Of a DNA stretch of 64,000 bases, positions 29,000 to 38,402 are shown one piece after another. Position 1 is the stretch's first letter. Each line of letters begins with the position of its first letter. The DNA comes from an uncultured Pelagibacteraceae bacterium (GTDB lineage Bacteria; Pseudomonadota; Alphaproteobacteria; Pelagibacterales; Pelagibacteraceae): contig CACFYB010000004.1 in assembly GCA_902570425.1 (NCBI GenBank), positions 1 through 64,000 on the forward strand. Reading direction: 5' to 3'. Both the position numbers and the translations under genes were made by a program. The notes below the pieces were generated by a model. The model saw nothing but the letters and a program-made list of their open reading frames with translations, did not search any database and was not told the DNA's origin.

Positions 29000-29881
29000 A
29001 TGTTTAAAGGATCAAATGTTGCTTTAGTCACCCCATTTAAAAACAATAAACTTGATGAAGAAACTTATATCAAGTTAATTCATTTTCATATCGAAAACGG
29101 TACTAATGGTCTAGTTCCTGCAGGTACCACAGGTGAATCACCAACCTTAAGTCACGATGAACATGAAAAGGTAATTGATTTATGTGTCAAAGAAAGTAAT
29201 GGAAAATTACCAGTTTTCGCTGGAACAGGATCTAATTCAACTGAAGAAGCCATATCTCTAACAACACATGCTGAAAAAATAGGTGCAGATGGAGCATTGA
29301 TAGTTACGCCATACTACAACAAACCAACCCAAGAAGGTTTGTATCAACATTACAAAGCAATAAATGATAAGTGCGGTATACCAATCATAATTTACAATAT
29401 TCCAGGAAGATCAGTTATTGATATGAGCGTAGAAACAATGGCTAGATTATTTGAATTAAAAAATATTATAGGTGTGAAAGATGCAACTGGGGATTTAAGT
29501 AGAGTTAATAAAACATTGGAAAAATTAGGTAAAGAATTTATTCAACTTACTGGAAATGATGATAATGCACTTGAATTTAATAGAAGAGGGGGAACAGGAG
29601 CAATTAGTGTTACCGCGAATATAGCCCCAAAGCTGTGTTCAGACTTTCAAAAAATTTCAGTTTTAAATGATGATAAATCCAAAAAAGAAGCTGAAAAATT
29701 AAATAATATTTTACAACCTATACATTACGCTATGTTTGTTGAAAGTAATCCTAGTCCAGTTAAATATGCAGCAAAATTATTAAATCTTTGTGATGACGAT
29801 GTAAGGTTACCACTTGTTAAAGTAACGAATAAAACAAAAGATATCATAAAAAATGCTCTTGAATCATCTAATCTGATTTAA
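29000..29881 (+). CDS. dapA: 4-hydroxy-tetrahydrodipicolinate synthase
   Basis: Condenses pyruvate with aspartate semialdehyde, the committed step to lysine and diaminopimelate. The 293 residues include GTTGESPTL near 43-51, [11 protein letters not shown] near 106 and the Schiff-base lysine in [10 protein letters not shown] near 161. The ATG follows a TTATAAG element by only a few bases with no Shine-Dalgarno site, so the mRNA could be nearly leaderless. It overlaps smpB by one base and begins a long alphaproteobacterial cluster reaching recO. Confidence 0.96.
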   Translation: MFKGSNVALVTPFKNNKLDEETYIKLIHFHIENGTNGLVPAGTTGESPTLSHDEHEKVIDLCVKESNGKLPVFAGTGSNSTEEAISLTTHAEKIGADGALIVTPYYNKPTQEGLYQHYKAINDKCGIPIIIYNIPGRSVIDMSVETMARLFELKNIIGVKDATGDLSRVNKTLEKLGKEFIQLTGNDDNALEFNRRGGTGAISVTANIAPKLCSDFQKISVLNDDKSKKEAEKLNNILQPIHYAMFVESNPSPVKYAAKLLNLCDDDVRLPLVKVTNKTKDIIKNALESSNLI

Positions 29882-30351
29882 TGATTAAAAAAGCCAATTC
29901 AGGTTTGAAGATTATTTGTTTAAATAGAAAAGCAAGTTTTAATTATTTTTTTGAAAACCTACTTGAAGCAGGAATAGTTCTTAAAGGCTCAGAAATAAAA
30001 TCAATTAGAGAAGGCAAAGTAAACATAGCTGACTCGTATGCTGTTGAAAAAAATGGTGAATTAGTTCTTATTAATTCACATATTTCATCTTATAAACAAG
30101 CGAGTTATTCTAATCATAAACCTTTAGATGAAAGAAAACTTTTATTAAATAAAAAAGAAATTAATAAACTTATTGGAAAGATGCAAAGGGATGGTTTTAC
30201 AATAATTCCCACAAAAATGTACTTTAAAAAAGGTAAAGCTAAGATTGAGCTTGCTGTTGCCAAAGGAAAAAAACAATTTGATAAAAGAGCAGCAAAAAAA
30301 AAGAAAGATTGGGATCGTGATAAAGCAAGATATATCAGAAAAACAAGTTAA
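29881..30351 (+). CDS. smpB: SsrA-binding protein
   Basis: Binds tmRNA and carries it to stalled ribosomes for trans-translation. The 156 residues match the family: [20 protein letters not shown] near residues 37-56, the central [15 protein letters not shown] stretch, and a basic C-terminal tail ([16 protein letters not shown]). The ATG shares a base with the dapA stop. The tail region is overlapped in another frame by the possible 5' end of folK. Confidence 0.95.
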   Translation: MIKKANSGLKIICLNRKASFNYFFENLLEAGIVLKGSEIKSIREGKVNIADSYAVEKNGELVLINSHISSYKQASYSNHKPLDERKLLLNKKEINKLIGKMQRDGFTIIPTKMYFKKGKAKIELAVAKGKKQFDKRAAKKKKDWDRDKARYIRKTS

Positions 30352-30829
30352 GATTGTTTATTTAAGTATAGGGTCAAATTTGGGAAATAGACTCCAAAAT
30401 ATTGAAAGAACAAAATTTGAACTAATTAATAATGGAATTTATATAACTAAATCTTCAAGCTATTATGAATCCTTATCGTGGCCAAATCCTAAAAATCCAA
30501 AATTTTATAATATTGTGTTAAAAATAAAGACAGATTTTACAAAATTTCAATTACTTAAAATTTGTAAAAAAATTGAGATTGCTTTAGGAAGAAAAAAAAC
30601 TTTAAGAAATTCACCAAGAGTATGTGATATTGATATCATTGATTATAATGAAGTATCCATGAAAAATGGTATTAATTTGCCTCACCCAAGAATGCATAAT
30701 CGAAATTTTGTTTTAATTCCACTTTTTGAAATTAATAGAAGTTGGAAACATCCCTCAACTAAACAAGATATTAAAACTCTTATTTTTTCACTGCCAAATA
30801 GTGACATAAGTTCTATTAAAAAAATTTAA
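30317..30829 (+). CDS. folK: HPPK, 2-amino-4-hydroxy-6-hydroxymethyldihydropteridine pyrophosphokinase
   Basis: Transfers pyrophosphate from ATP to the pterin in folate synthesis. The core begins [17 protein letters not shown] right after the smpB stop, and [12 protein letters not shown] near 110 and [16 protein letters not shown] near 127 are diagnostic. There is no ATG close to the core: the best in-frame start is GTG at 30317 (171 residues), overlapping smpB by 35 bases; an ATG at 30245 would overlap it by 107. The start is therefore uncertain, the identity is not. Confidence 0.88.
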   Translation: MIKQDISEKQVKIVYLSIGSNLGNRLQNIERTKFELINNGIYITKSSSYYESLSWPNPKNPKFYNIVLKIKTDFTKFQLLKICKKIEIALGRKKTLRNSPRVCDIDIIDYNEVSMKNGINLPHPRMHNRNFVLIPLFEINRSWKHPSTKQDIKTLIFSLPNSDISSIKKI

Positions 30830-30848
30830 ATTAATGGTATACTAAATA

Positions 30849-32594
30849 ATGTTAAATTCTGAAGAATTAATAAATAAAGTAAAAATTTATAATAGATTTT
30901 TAAATCCTGAGAGATTGAATAAAGCTTACGATTTTGCTGTGAAAGCTCATAAGAATCAGAAAAGAGCATCAGGTGACCCTTATTCAGTACATCCAATTGA
31001 AGTTGCAAATATATTAACTGATTTAAAATTAGATAGTGCCACGATAACAACTGGTTTGTTACATGACACCATTGAAGATACATATGCAACATATGAAACC
31101 ATTAAGGGAGAATTTGGTACTGAAGTTGCTGATTTAGTTGATGGAGTTACCAAAATATCAGCTTTAGAAAACACTGCTTCATCAAATTCTAAAATAGAAA
31201 ATTTTAGAAAATTAATCTTAGCCACATCAAAAGATATAAGAGTTTTATTAGTTAAAATTGCAGATCGATTACATAACATGAGAACAATAAAAGCTTTTAA
31301 AAGTCTTCAAAAAAGACAAAGAATTGCTCAAGAAACAATGGAAATTTATGCTCCATTGGCTGATAGAATGGGCATGCATCGAATTAGAGACGAGTTAGAG
31401 GATTTATCATTTGAAGTATTAAATAATGACGCAAGAAAATTAATTCAAAAAAGATTGGATGAGATTAGATTAGACAAAAAAGATATTTTTGAAACCCTTG
31501 CAAGTGAAATTAAATCTTTATTACAAAAAAATAATGTAAAATCTGAAATTTATGGAAGAAAAAAAACACCATTTTCAATTTGGAGAAAAGTTCAAAAAAA
31601 AAGAGTTTCATTAGAACTAATAACTGACATCATAGGCTTCAGAATTATTTTAGACAATATAGATGATTGCTATAAATCATTAGGTATCTTACACAAAGAA
31701 TGGAATTGTATTCCTGGAAAATTTAAAGACTATATTTCATCACCAAAAATTAATGGTTACAAATCTATTCACACAGCTGTAATTGGCTCATACAAGAAAC
31801 CTATTGAAATCCAAATCAGAACAAAAAAAATGCACGATTTCGCTGAGAGAGGAATTGCTTCTCACTGGCAATATAAATCATCTGAAAAATTTAATTCTTT
31901 GACATGGAAGGAGTATGATTGGTTAAAAGATTTAGTTGAAATTATAGAGAGAAATGAAAACCCTGAACATTCATATGAATATACTAAACTACAAATGTTT
32001 CAAGAAAACGTTTTTTGTTTTACACCTAAGGGCTCTGTAATCAAATTACCCAAAGATGCAACTCCTATTGACTTCGCTTACGCTGTTCATACAAAAATTG
32101 GAGATACAGCGATAGGATGTGAGATAAATGGAAATAAAAGCGAATTACAAAGTATTTTGAGAAATGGTGATACAGTAAAAATTATTACATCAAAAAATAA
32201 CTCACCATCTTTACACTGGATACCTACTACAAAAACAGGTAAGGCCAGATCTGCAATACGAAGATATTGGCATGATAGAGGTGAAAAAAAAGAGGAAAGA
32301 GTTAAAAAATATAACACTACTTTGTGGATTTCTCTACCTGATAAACCTGGACAATTGGGAAATGTAAGTTCATTGATTGGTCAACATAAATTGAATATTT
32401 CAAATCTTGAAATGGTGGGCAAAAACCCTAATTATATTAATTTTAAATTTCAATTAATTATAAGAGATTTGAAAAATTTTACTAATTTTATTGCAGAGCT
32501 GAAACAAAAAGGTATAAAATTTAAAATAATCAGACACGAAGATAAAAGAAATGCTTTCACCCAAAAAATCCTTAGATATTTTAAGAAAAACTAA
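30849..32594 (+). CDS. Bifunctional (p)ppGpp synthetase/hydrolase, shortened
   Basis: Rel/SpoT-type stringent-response enzyme making and degrading ppGpp. Of 581 residues, the HD hydrolase domain is at 30-180 (HDTIEDT at 72-78, so hydrolase-competent), the synthetase at 230-330 (GRKKTPFSIWRK near 236, INGYKSIH near 301), TGS near 387-447 (VFCFTPKGSVIKLPK), and an ACT domain near 492-575. Only about 45 residues separate TGS from ACT, whereas full-length enzymes (about 700 or more residues) have a helical domain plus a zinc-finger or RRM-like region there. rpoZ, often just upstream in alphaproteobacteria, is missing from the 19-base gap. Confidence 0.94.
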   Translation: MLNSEELINKVKIYNRFLNPERLNKAYDFAVKAHKNQKRASGDPYSVHPIEVANILTDLKLDSATITTGLLHDTIEDTYATYETIKGEFGTEVADLVDGVTKISALENTASSNSKIENFRKLILATSKDIRVLLVKIADRLHNMRTIKAFKSLQKRQRIAQETMEIYAPLADRMGMHRIRDELEDLSFEVLNNDARKLIQKRLDEIRLDKKDIFETLASEIKSLLQKNNVKSEIYGRKKTPFSIWRKVQKKRVSLELITDIIGFRIILDNIDDCYKSLGILHKEWNCIPGKFKDYISSPKINGYKSIHTAVIGSYKKPIEIQIRTKKMHDFAERGIASHWQYKSSEKFNSLTWKEYDWLKDLVEIIERNENPEHSYEYTKLQMFQENVFCFTPKGSVIKLPKDATPIDFAYAVHTKIGDTAIGCEINGNKSELQSILRNGDTVKIITSKNNSPSLHWIPTTKTGKARSAIRRYWHDRGEKKEERVKKYNTTLWISLPDKPGQLGNVSSLIGQHKLNISNLEMVGKNPNYINFKFQLIIRDLKNFTNFIAELKQKGIKFKIIRHEDKRNAFTQKILRYFKKN

Positions 32595-33138
32595 CGCATT
32601 ATTAGAAGGACATTTTGTATTATCATCGGGATTACATTCATCCAAATATATTCAATGTGCGAAATTATTAAGTCATCCAAATTTAGCTGATAAAATTTGT
32701 AAATCATTAGCTAATAAGATTAAAAAACGATTTAAAAAATTTGATCTAATTTTAGCTCCAGCAGTGGGAGGAATAATTATTGGATATGAAATTGGAAAAA
32801 TTTTAAAAAAGGAAACAATTTTTTGTGAAAGAGTAAAAGGTAAATTTACTTTAAGAAGAGGTTTTCAAATAAAAAAAAAATCAAAAGTTTTAATTATAGA
32901 GGATGTTATTACCACTGGTAAATCGAGCATGGAATGTGTTAAATTGATTAAAAAATTTAAGGCTAAGCATATAGGTTTTGCATCAATTATTGACAGATCT
33001 ACAAAAAAATCTCTCAAAATAAATAAACAAATTGTCTCTCATTTAAAAATAGATGTACCAACTTATAAAAGAAATAAATTACCAAAAAATTTAAAATCTA
33101 TACCTATAACCACTCCAGGGAGCAGATATTTGAAGTGA
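32551..33138 (+). CDS. pyrE: Orotate phosphoribosyltransferase
   Basis: Forms OMP from orotate and PRPP. The 195-residue protein has FVLSSGLHSSKYIQC near residues 22-36, the purine-type motif LAPAVGGIIIGYEIG near 71 and the PRPP loop VLIIEDVITTGKSSME near 112-127. It overlaps the rsh gene by 44 bases, an unusually long overlap that ties translation of the two together. A 10-base A run at 32871-32880 lies in the coding sequence. Confidence 0.94.
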   Translation: MLSPKKSLDILRKTNALLEGHFVLSSGLHSSKYIQCAKLLSHPNLADKICKSLANKIKKRFKKFDLILAPAVGGIIIGYEIGKILKKETIFCERVKGKFTLRRGFQIKKKSKVLIIEDVITTGKSSMECVKLIKKFKAKHIGFASIIDRSTKKSLKINKQIVSHLKIDVPTYKRNKLPKNLKSIPITTPGSRYLK

Positions 33139-33851
33139 AACGTTTAGGTGTAAATATTGATCATATCGCTACATTAAGAAATGCTAGGGGAGAAAATCAC
33201 CCAGATCCTTTTTTTGCTGCTAAATTTGCAAAAAAATGTGGTGCTGACTCAATTACAATCCATTTAAGAGAAGACAGAAGACATATCAAAGATCTTGATG
33301 CAAAAAAAATATGTTCAGTAAAAAAATTATTAGTAAATTTAGAAATATCAACAAATTATAAAATTATTAGAAACGCTCTTAGAATTAAACCCAATTATGT
33401 ATGTTTAGTTCCAGAAAATAGAAAAGAAATTACAACAGAAGGTGGTTTAAATCTTAAAAAGAATAAAGATAAGATAAAAAAGATAATTGAAAAATTTAAA
33501 AGACAAAAAATAAGAACTAGTTTATTTATAAATCCTTCAATTTCTGATATTAAAATTGCCAAAAAATTAAAGACTGATTGTATCGAAATTCATACAGGTC
33601 ATCTTGCAAACTTAATAAAAAATAAAAAAAGATATAATAATGAATTTCAAAGAATAAAAAAAGCTTCATTGCTTGCATCAAATTTGAATATTGAGGTTCA
33701 TGCTGGTCACGGATTAGATTATAAGACAACTAAAGTTCTAACTAAGATTAAAGAGATAAAAGAATATAATATAGGTCATTTTATTATAGGTGAATCAATT
33801 TATTTTGGATTATCAAAAATTATTAAAAGATTTAGAAAAATAATAAAATAA
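33135..33851 (+). CDS. pdxJ: Pyridoxine 5'-phosphate synthase
   Basis: Closes the pyridine ring of vitamin B6 from deoxyxylulose phosphate and aminoacetone phosphate. The 238 residues open with LGVNIDHIATLRNARG at 3-18, with HLREDRRHIKD near 44-54, VPENRKEITTEGGLN near 96 and VHAGHGLDY near 190. The start is GTG at 33135, overlapping the pyrE stop by four bases. Confidence 0.95.
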   Translation: MKRLGVNIDHIATLRNARGENHPDPFFAAKFAKKCGADSITIHLREDRRHIKDLDAKKICSVKKLLVNLEISTNYKIIRNALRIKPNYVCLVPENRKEITTEGGLNLKKNKDKIKKIIEKFKRQKIRTSLFINPSISDIKIAKKLKTDCIEIHTGHLANLIKNKKRYNNEFQRIKKASLLASNLNIEVHAGHGLDYKTTKVLTKIKEIKEYNIGHFIIGESIYFGLSKIIKRFRKIIK

Positions 33852-34234
33852 TGAAGATACTTGGAATCGGTGTTGATATAGTGCAGAATAAAAGAATAAG
33901 AGCGTCAATTCAAAATAAAGCATTTATAAAAAGAATTTATACAAAAAATGAGATTGAATTATCTTATAATATTAAAGATAAAATAAGATTTTTTTCAAAA
34001 AGATTTGCTGCCAAAGAATCATTAGTTAAAGCTATAGGTACAGGGTTTAGAAATGATATTAACTTTAAAGATATCCAAATCCTTAATTCAAAATTAGGAA
34101 AACCTTATTATTCAAATACAAAAAAAATTAGTGAAATAATCAAAAGAAGGTTTAAAATAAGAAAATTTCATTTGTTTCTTTCAATTACAGATGAAAAAGA
34201 TTATTCAATAGCATTTACAATTTTACAAAAATAA
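33851..34234 (+). CDS. acpS: Holo-[acyl-carrier-protein] synthase
   Basis: Attaches the phosphopantetheine arm to acyl carrier protein. The 127 residues contain GIGVDIVQNKRI at 5-16 (metal-binding Asp) and RFAAKESLVKAIGTGF near 51-66. Start and the pdxJ stop share a base; lepB follows after two bases. Confidence 0.94.
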   Translation: MKILGIGVDIVQNKRIRASIQNKAFIKRIYTKNEIELSYNIKDKIRFFSKRFAAKESLVKAIGTGFRNDINFKDIQILNSKLGKPYYSNTKKISEIIKRRFKIRKFHLFLSITDEKDYSIAFTILQK

Positions 34235-34236
34235 TA

Positions 34237-34971
34237 ATGTTAAATAAGAATATAATTGTTGATAATATTAAAACTTTATTTTATGCTTTAATTATCGCTA
34301 TAATAATTAGGTCTTTACTCGTTCAACCTTTTTATATTCCATCATCATCTATGGAACCTAATTTACTTGTGGGAGACAGGCTTTTTGTAACAAAGTATTC
34401 TTATGGATATAGCAAACATTCTTTCCCATTTAGTCCTCCAATTCTTAAAAATAGAATTTTTTTCAAAGAACCAAATAGAGGAGATGTTGTAGTTTTTAAA
34501 ACACCTGCAGATAATAGAACAGATTACATTAAAAGATTAGTTGGTTTACCAGGTGATAAAATTCAATTTATTAACTCAAATTTATTTATTAATAATAATG
34601 AAATACTAAAGTCAAAAATTTCCACAAATGATATTATATATTGTGGCAATAAAAAAATAGATGTATTTACTTTTGAGGAAATTTTACCTGATGGCAAAAA
34701 ACATATTTCAGTTTATTCAAAAAATTATACATTTCAAAATTCTGACAAATTTATAGTTCCAGATAATCACTATTTTTTTTTGGGTGATAATAGAGATTGT
34801 TCAAAAGATAGTAGATTTTTAGCAAGTGTTGGTTATGTTCATGAAGATAATCTTGTTGGTAAGGCTCAATTTATTTTTTTTTCATCTGATAAATCAAAAG
34901 GAAATTTATTACATTTTTGGAAATGGAATAAATCTTTAAGGATAGATAGGTTTTTTAAAAAGATTTTATAA
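34237..34971 (+). CDS. lepB: Signal peptidase I
   Basis: Inner-membrane endopeptidase that removes signal peptides. In 244 residues there is one N-terminal membrane segment (about 10-28), then the catalytic serine in PSSSMEPNL near 35-43 and the catalytic lysine in DYIKRLVGLPGD near 92-103, with GDNRDCSKDSR near 184. It sits in the acpS-lepB-rnc cluster and ends sharing a base with rnc. Confidence 0.96.
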   Translation: MLNKNIIVDNIKTLFYALIIAIIIRSLLVQPFYIPSSSMEPNLLVGDRLFVTKYSYGYSKHSFPFSPPILKNRIFFKEPNRGDVVVFKTPADNRTDYIKRLVGLPGDKIQFINSNLFINNNEILKSKISTNDIIYCGNKKIDVFTFEEILPDGKKHISVYSKNYTFQNSDKFIVPDNHYFFLGDNRDCSKDSRFLASVGYVHEDNLVGKAQFIFFSSDKSKGNLLHFWKWNKSLRIDRFFKKIL

Positions 34972-35633
34972 TGAAAATTAATTATAAAGAACTTGAAGAT
35001 ACGATACAATATTCATTTAAAAACAAAAAATTATTAAAAGACTCTTTAACACATAAAAGTTTTAATTCTGAAAAAAATAATGAAAAAATTGAATTTTTAG
35101 GAGATCGTGTTTTAGGTCTTGTAGTTGCAAAAAAACTCCTTGAAATTTATCCTGATGAAAGAGAGGGAATTTTAGATAAGAAATTTGCGTCATTAGTAAA
35201 TAAGAAGAAATGCTTAGAAATTGCAAAAAAAATTGATTTAGAAAAATATATTTTAACTAATGTTAGCAATAAAAAGCATAAAATTGAAGATAAGGTAATT
35301 TCAGACAGTTGCGAAGCTTTAATCGGTGCAATTTACTTAGATAAAGGCTTTTCTAATGTTGAAAAAATAATTTTGAATTTATGGGAAGAAGATATTAAAA
35401 AGAGTTTTATTACTCAAATAGATTCAAAAACTAAATTACAAGAATATTCTTTAAAAAAATTTAAAAAACTACCAACATATAAGCTTTTTTCTAATTCAGG
35501 ACCTAGTCATAAACCAATTTTTAAAGTAGGTGTAAAAATAATGAATACAAAATTTTATATTTCGGAAGGAAATTCAAAAAAAGAAGCCGAACAAAACGCA
35601 GCATTTTTATGTCTAAATAATTTAAAAAAATAA
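34971..35633 (+). CDS. rnc: Ribonuclease III
   Basis: Cleaves double-stranded RNA, including rRNA precursors. The 220 residues have the catalytic signature EKIEFLGDRVLGLV near 38-51, DSCEALIGAIYLDKG near 110-124 and a C-terminal double-stranded-RNA-binding domain (about 150-220). In most relatives era follows rnc; here recO begins directly at the rnc stop (TAATG). Confidence 0.95.
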   Translation: MKINYKELEDTIQYSFKNKKLLKDSLTHKSFNSEKNNEKIEFLGDRVLGLVVAKKLLEIYPDEREGILDKKFASLVNKKKCLEIAKKIDLEKYILTNVSNKKHKIEDKVISDSCEALIGAIYLDKGFSNVEKIILNLWEEDIKKSFITQIDSKTKLQEYSLKKFKKLPTYKLFSNSGPSHKPIFKVGVKIMNTKFYISEGNSKKEAEQNAAFLCLNNLKK

Positions 35634-36313
35634 TGAATTGGATTGATACTGGCTTTTTAATTTCAAAAAATAAATACAACGAAAATTCACTTATAGTTGA
35701 AATTTTCACAAAAGATCATGGCAAAACTACTGGAATAATATTTGGTGGAACATCAAAAAAAATTAAAAATTATTTAGAAATTGGAAATCATTTACATGTT
35801 AATTTTTATTCAAAATCTTCAAGCAAAATGGGTTATTTTAAGATCGAAATATTAGATGTGTTGTCACCTTTATACTTTGATAACGCTCAAAAATTATCTT
35901 GTATAATATCCTCAATGAATTTAGTAAAGATTTTAACAGCTGAGTCTCAATCAAATAAAAAAATTTATAGATTAATTTCAAATTTTTTTAAAATATTAAA
36001 TTCAAATAATTGGATAAAAGATTACATTTTTTGGGAATTAGAAATTTTAAAAACAATTGGTTATGATCTTGAGTTAAAAAAGATGGTTTTCAAAGAAACC
36101 ATAAATGATAAAACACAATATTTTGTCAAATCCTCAATTGAAAAAAAAATAGTTCCTAGTTTTTTGATAAATAGGGATGAAAAAACTGAAGATTTAAATA
36201 CTCTTTTAAAAGGATTAAAGTTGGTTGGAGATTATTTAGAAAAAACGATTTTAAAGCCAAATAATTTAAATTATCCAATAACTAGATCACAATTTGTGAA
36301 TTCACTTAAATAA
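35633..36313 (+). CDS. recO: DNA repair protein RecO
   Basis: Helps RecA load on SSB-coated single strands together with RecR. The 226-residue protein begins with an OB-fold (WIDTGFLISKNKYNENSLIVEIFTKD, given here in part; residues 3-20 and on) with KTTGIIFGGTSKK near 32-44. Sequence conservation is low in this family; assignment also rests on position after rnc. It ends next to hemB, which is on the opposite strand. Confidence 0.88.
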   Translation: MNWIDTGFLISKNKYNENSLIVEIFTKDHGKTTGIIFGGTSKKIKNYLEIGNHLHVNFYSKSSSKMGYFKIEILDVLSPLYFDNAQKLSCIISSMNLVKILTAESQSNKKIYRLISNFFKILNSNNWIKDYIFWELEILKTIGYDLELKKMVFKETINDKTQYFVKSSIEKKIVPSFLINRDEKTEDLNTLLKGLKLVGDYLEKTILKPNNLNYPITRSQFVNSLK

Positions 36314-37303
36314 TTATTTAATTATATTTACTATTCTGTCTGCGTAGTAACTTACTATAGCGTTGGCGCCAGCTCTTTTAAAAGAAATTAAACTTTCTAA
36401 TATAATATCTTTATTTACTAGCTTCTTATTAATAGAATTTTCTAATAAACTATATTCTCCTGATACTTGATAAGCAATAACGGGAATTTTAAATTTCTCT
36501 TTTACTGATTTGATAATATCTAAATAGGGTAGACCAGGTTTAACCATTATCATATCTGCACCTTCTTTTATATCTAAAGCAACTTCTCTTAAAGCTTCAT
36601 CACTATTTCTAAAATCCATTTGATAATTTTTTTTATCTCCCCTTAAAAGTTTTTTTGATCCAACTGCATCACGGAAAGGTCCATAAAAACTTGATGCATA
36701 TTTTACAGCATAAGATAGGATTTGTGTCATTTTAAATCCATTTTTATCTAAAGATTTTCTTATTTCGCCTATTCTACCATCCATCATATCTGATGGAGCA
36801 AGTACATCACAACCCATTTGAGCTTGAATTAAAGATTGATTAATTAACATTTGAATAGTTTCGTCATTTAATACATGATTATATTTTAATAATCCATCAT
36901 GTCCATGTGAGGTGTATGGATCTAAGGCGACGTCACACATAATCCCAATTTGATTTTTATATCTCTTCTTTAACAATCTTATTGCTTTACAAACTAAATT
37001 ATCTTCATTTAAAGCCTCAGTCCCAAGTTCATCTTTATTTTTAAGTTTTGTATATGGAAATAACGCAACCATGGGTATTTTATTCTTTATTGCTTTTTCG
37101 ACAAAAGGAGAGAGTCTATCTAATGTATATCTGTAAACTCCTGGCATAGATGATATTGCTTGTTTTTTGTTTTTTCCATCAATTAAAAATATCGGTAAAA
37201 TGAAATCATTAGGTGTAAGGTTATTTTCTTCAATTAATCTTCTAGACCAGTCATTTTTTCGACTGCGTCTAAGTCTCAAATTTGGAAATTTTCCTGTAAT
37301 CAT
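36314..37303 (-). CDS. hemB: Delta-aminolevulinic acid dehydratase
   Basis: Condenses two ALA molecules to porphobilinogen in heme synthesis. The 329 residues have the substrate lysines in KYASSFYGPFRDA near 205 and MVKPGLPYLD near 256. The metal-site stretch reads DVALDPYTSHGHDG near 124, with Asp/Ala where zinc-dependent enzymes carry cysteines, so it belongs to the zinc-free, Mg-type group. It is divergent from the hydroxylase gene with a 72-base gap. Confidence 0.96.
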   Translation of the reverse strand: MITGKFPNLRLRRSRKNDWSRRLIEENNLTPNDFILPIFLIDGKNKKQAISSMPGVYRYTLDRLSPFVEKAIKNKIPMVALFPYTKLKNKDELGTEALNEDNLVCKAIRLLKKRYKNQIGIMCDVALDPYTSHGHDGLLKYNHVLNDETIQMLINQSLIQAQMGCDVLAPSDMMDGRIGEIRKSLDKNGFKMTQILSYAVKYASSFYGPFRDAVGSKKLLRGDKKNYQMDFRNSDEALREVALDIKEGADMIMVKPGLPYLDIIKSVKEKFKIPVIAYQVSGEYSLLENSINKKLVNKDIILESLISFKRAGANAIVSYYADRIVNIIK

Positions 37304-37375
37304 TTTTAAATATATTTATAATATGCGACAAATGTTATATACAAATATAACTGAAAAAAGATATTAAACAATCAT

Positions 37376-37966
37376 ATGGATTTAAATTTTAATGATTTTC
37401 AAAAACAAGAAGTCAAATTTGATATCAATGAGCTTCAAAAAGCTTATAAAGAAATACTAAAATTAAAAGATTTTAGTGGACCTGAGGGAGTTACTAATTT
37501 TGGGGCAATATCTTTGACTCAAATACCTGGAGACCCAGAATCTATCAAAGGGAGTAAAGCTAGAGGAGTATTTTGGACAAAGCCAGATGCATCTGGAAAA
37601 GAATTTGTCAGAGATGAAAAAATAAATGAAGAAGAATATTCAGAATTTATTGATGATTACAAAAATACGTATTTCAAAGAAGTTTTTGATGTCCTTTCAT
37701 CTAAATATAAACTGGGAAGAGTAAGAATTTTATTGAAGCAACCTAGATCCACTCTTAGTTGGCATCGAGATCCAGAACCCAGATTGCATGTCCCTATTAT
37801 AACAAATCCAGGATCAATTATGGTAATTGATAATGTTGCAAAACATTTACCAGCAGACGGTTCAGTTTGGATCACAAATAATACAAAATATCATAATGCA
37901 TTCAATGGTGGAGAGGAAGATAGAATTCATCTTGTAGCTTGTGTTTTAGATTATAATTTTAATTAA
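37376..37966 (+). CDS. Aspartyl/asparaginyl beta-hydroxylase-like Fe(II)/2-oxoglutarate oxygenase
   Basis: A 196-residue protein with a cupin-type oxygenase core. SWHRDPEPRLHVPI near residues 127-140 supplies the HxD iron ligands, YHNAFNGG near 168 the distal histidine, and RIHLVACVLDY near 181 the arginine expected to hold 2-oxoglutarate. Relatives hydroxylate Asp/Asn or free amino acids; the substrate here is unknown. It is followed within two bases by rpiB, which starts at TTG. Confidence 0.75.
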   Translation: MDLNFNDFQKQEVKFDINELQKAYKEILKLKDFSGPEGVTNFGAISLTQIPGDPESIKGSKARGVFWTKPDASGKEFVRDEKINEEEYSEFIDDYKNTYFKEVFDVLSSKYKLGRVRILLKQPRSTLSWHRDPEPRLHVPIITNPGSIMVIDNVAKHLPADGSVWITNNTKYHNAFNGGEEDRIHLVACVLDYNFN

Positions 37967-37967
37967 T

Positions 37968-38396
37968 TTGAAAAAAAAAATATTTATTTCATCAGATCAT
38001 GCAGGTTTTAATCTAAAAGAAAGTATAAAAAAAAAATTTAAAAAGAAATTTATAATCCAGGATATGGGAACTCATAACTCAAAAATTTCAGTAAATTATC
38101 CCGATTACGCACACAAACTTTGTAAAATGGTGAGCAAAAATACCAAAAATATGGGAATTTTGGTTTGTGGTTCTGGAATGGGTATGTCAATGGCAGCAAA
38201 TAGACATAAAAATATAAGAGCTGCTGTCTGTTATTCGTTGAAAAATACAAAATTATCTAGATTGCATAACAATGCAAATATTATTACATTAGGTTCTAGA
38301 TTAACAAAAAAAAATACTGCTTTTAAATGTATTGATGTATTCATGAATACTAAATTTGAAGGTGGTAGACACATAAAAAGAGTTAAGAAAATTTGA
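37968..38396 (+). CDS. rpiB: Ribose-5-phosphate isomerase B
   Basis: Interconverts ribose-5-phosphate and ribulose-5-phosphate. In 142 residues: SSDHAGFNLKE at 7-17, a PDYAHKL stretch near 44 and the catalytic-loop signature GILVCGSGMGMSMAANR near 62-78. The start is TTG, immediately followed by a run of ten A. Six bases separate it from glyA. Confidence 0.92.
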   Translation: MKKKIFISSDHAGFNLKESIKKKFKKKFIIQDMGTHNSKISVNYPDYAHKLCKMVSKNTKNMGILVCGSGMGMSMAANRHKNIRAAVCYSLKNTKLSRLHNNANIITLGSRLTKKNTAFKCIDVFMNTKFEGGRHIKRVKKI

Positions 38397-38402
38397 TTTA
38401 TT

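Noticed and set aside
30826..31279. Two open frames on the minus strand opposite rsh
   Set aside because: Both are antisense to the HD domain coding region and show no family features.
32551..32594. The 44-base rsh/pyrE overlap as a frameshift fusion
   Set aside because: Both proteins have complete families' ends and starts in their own frames, and long overlaps are common in this window.
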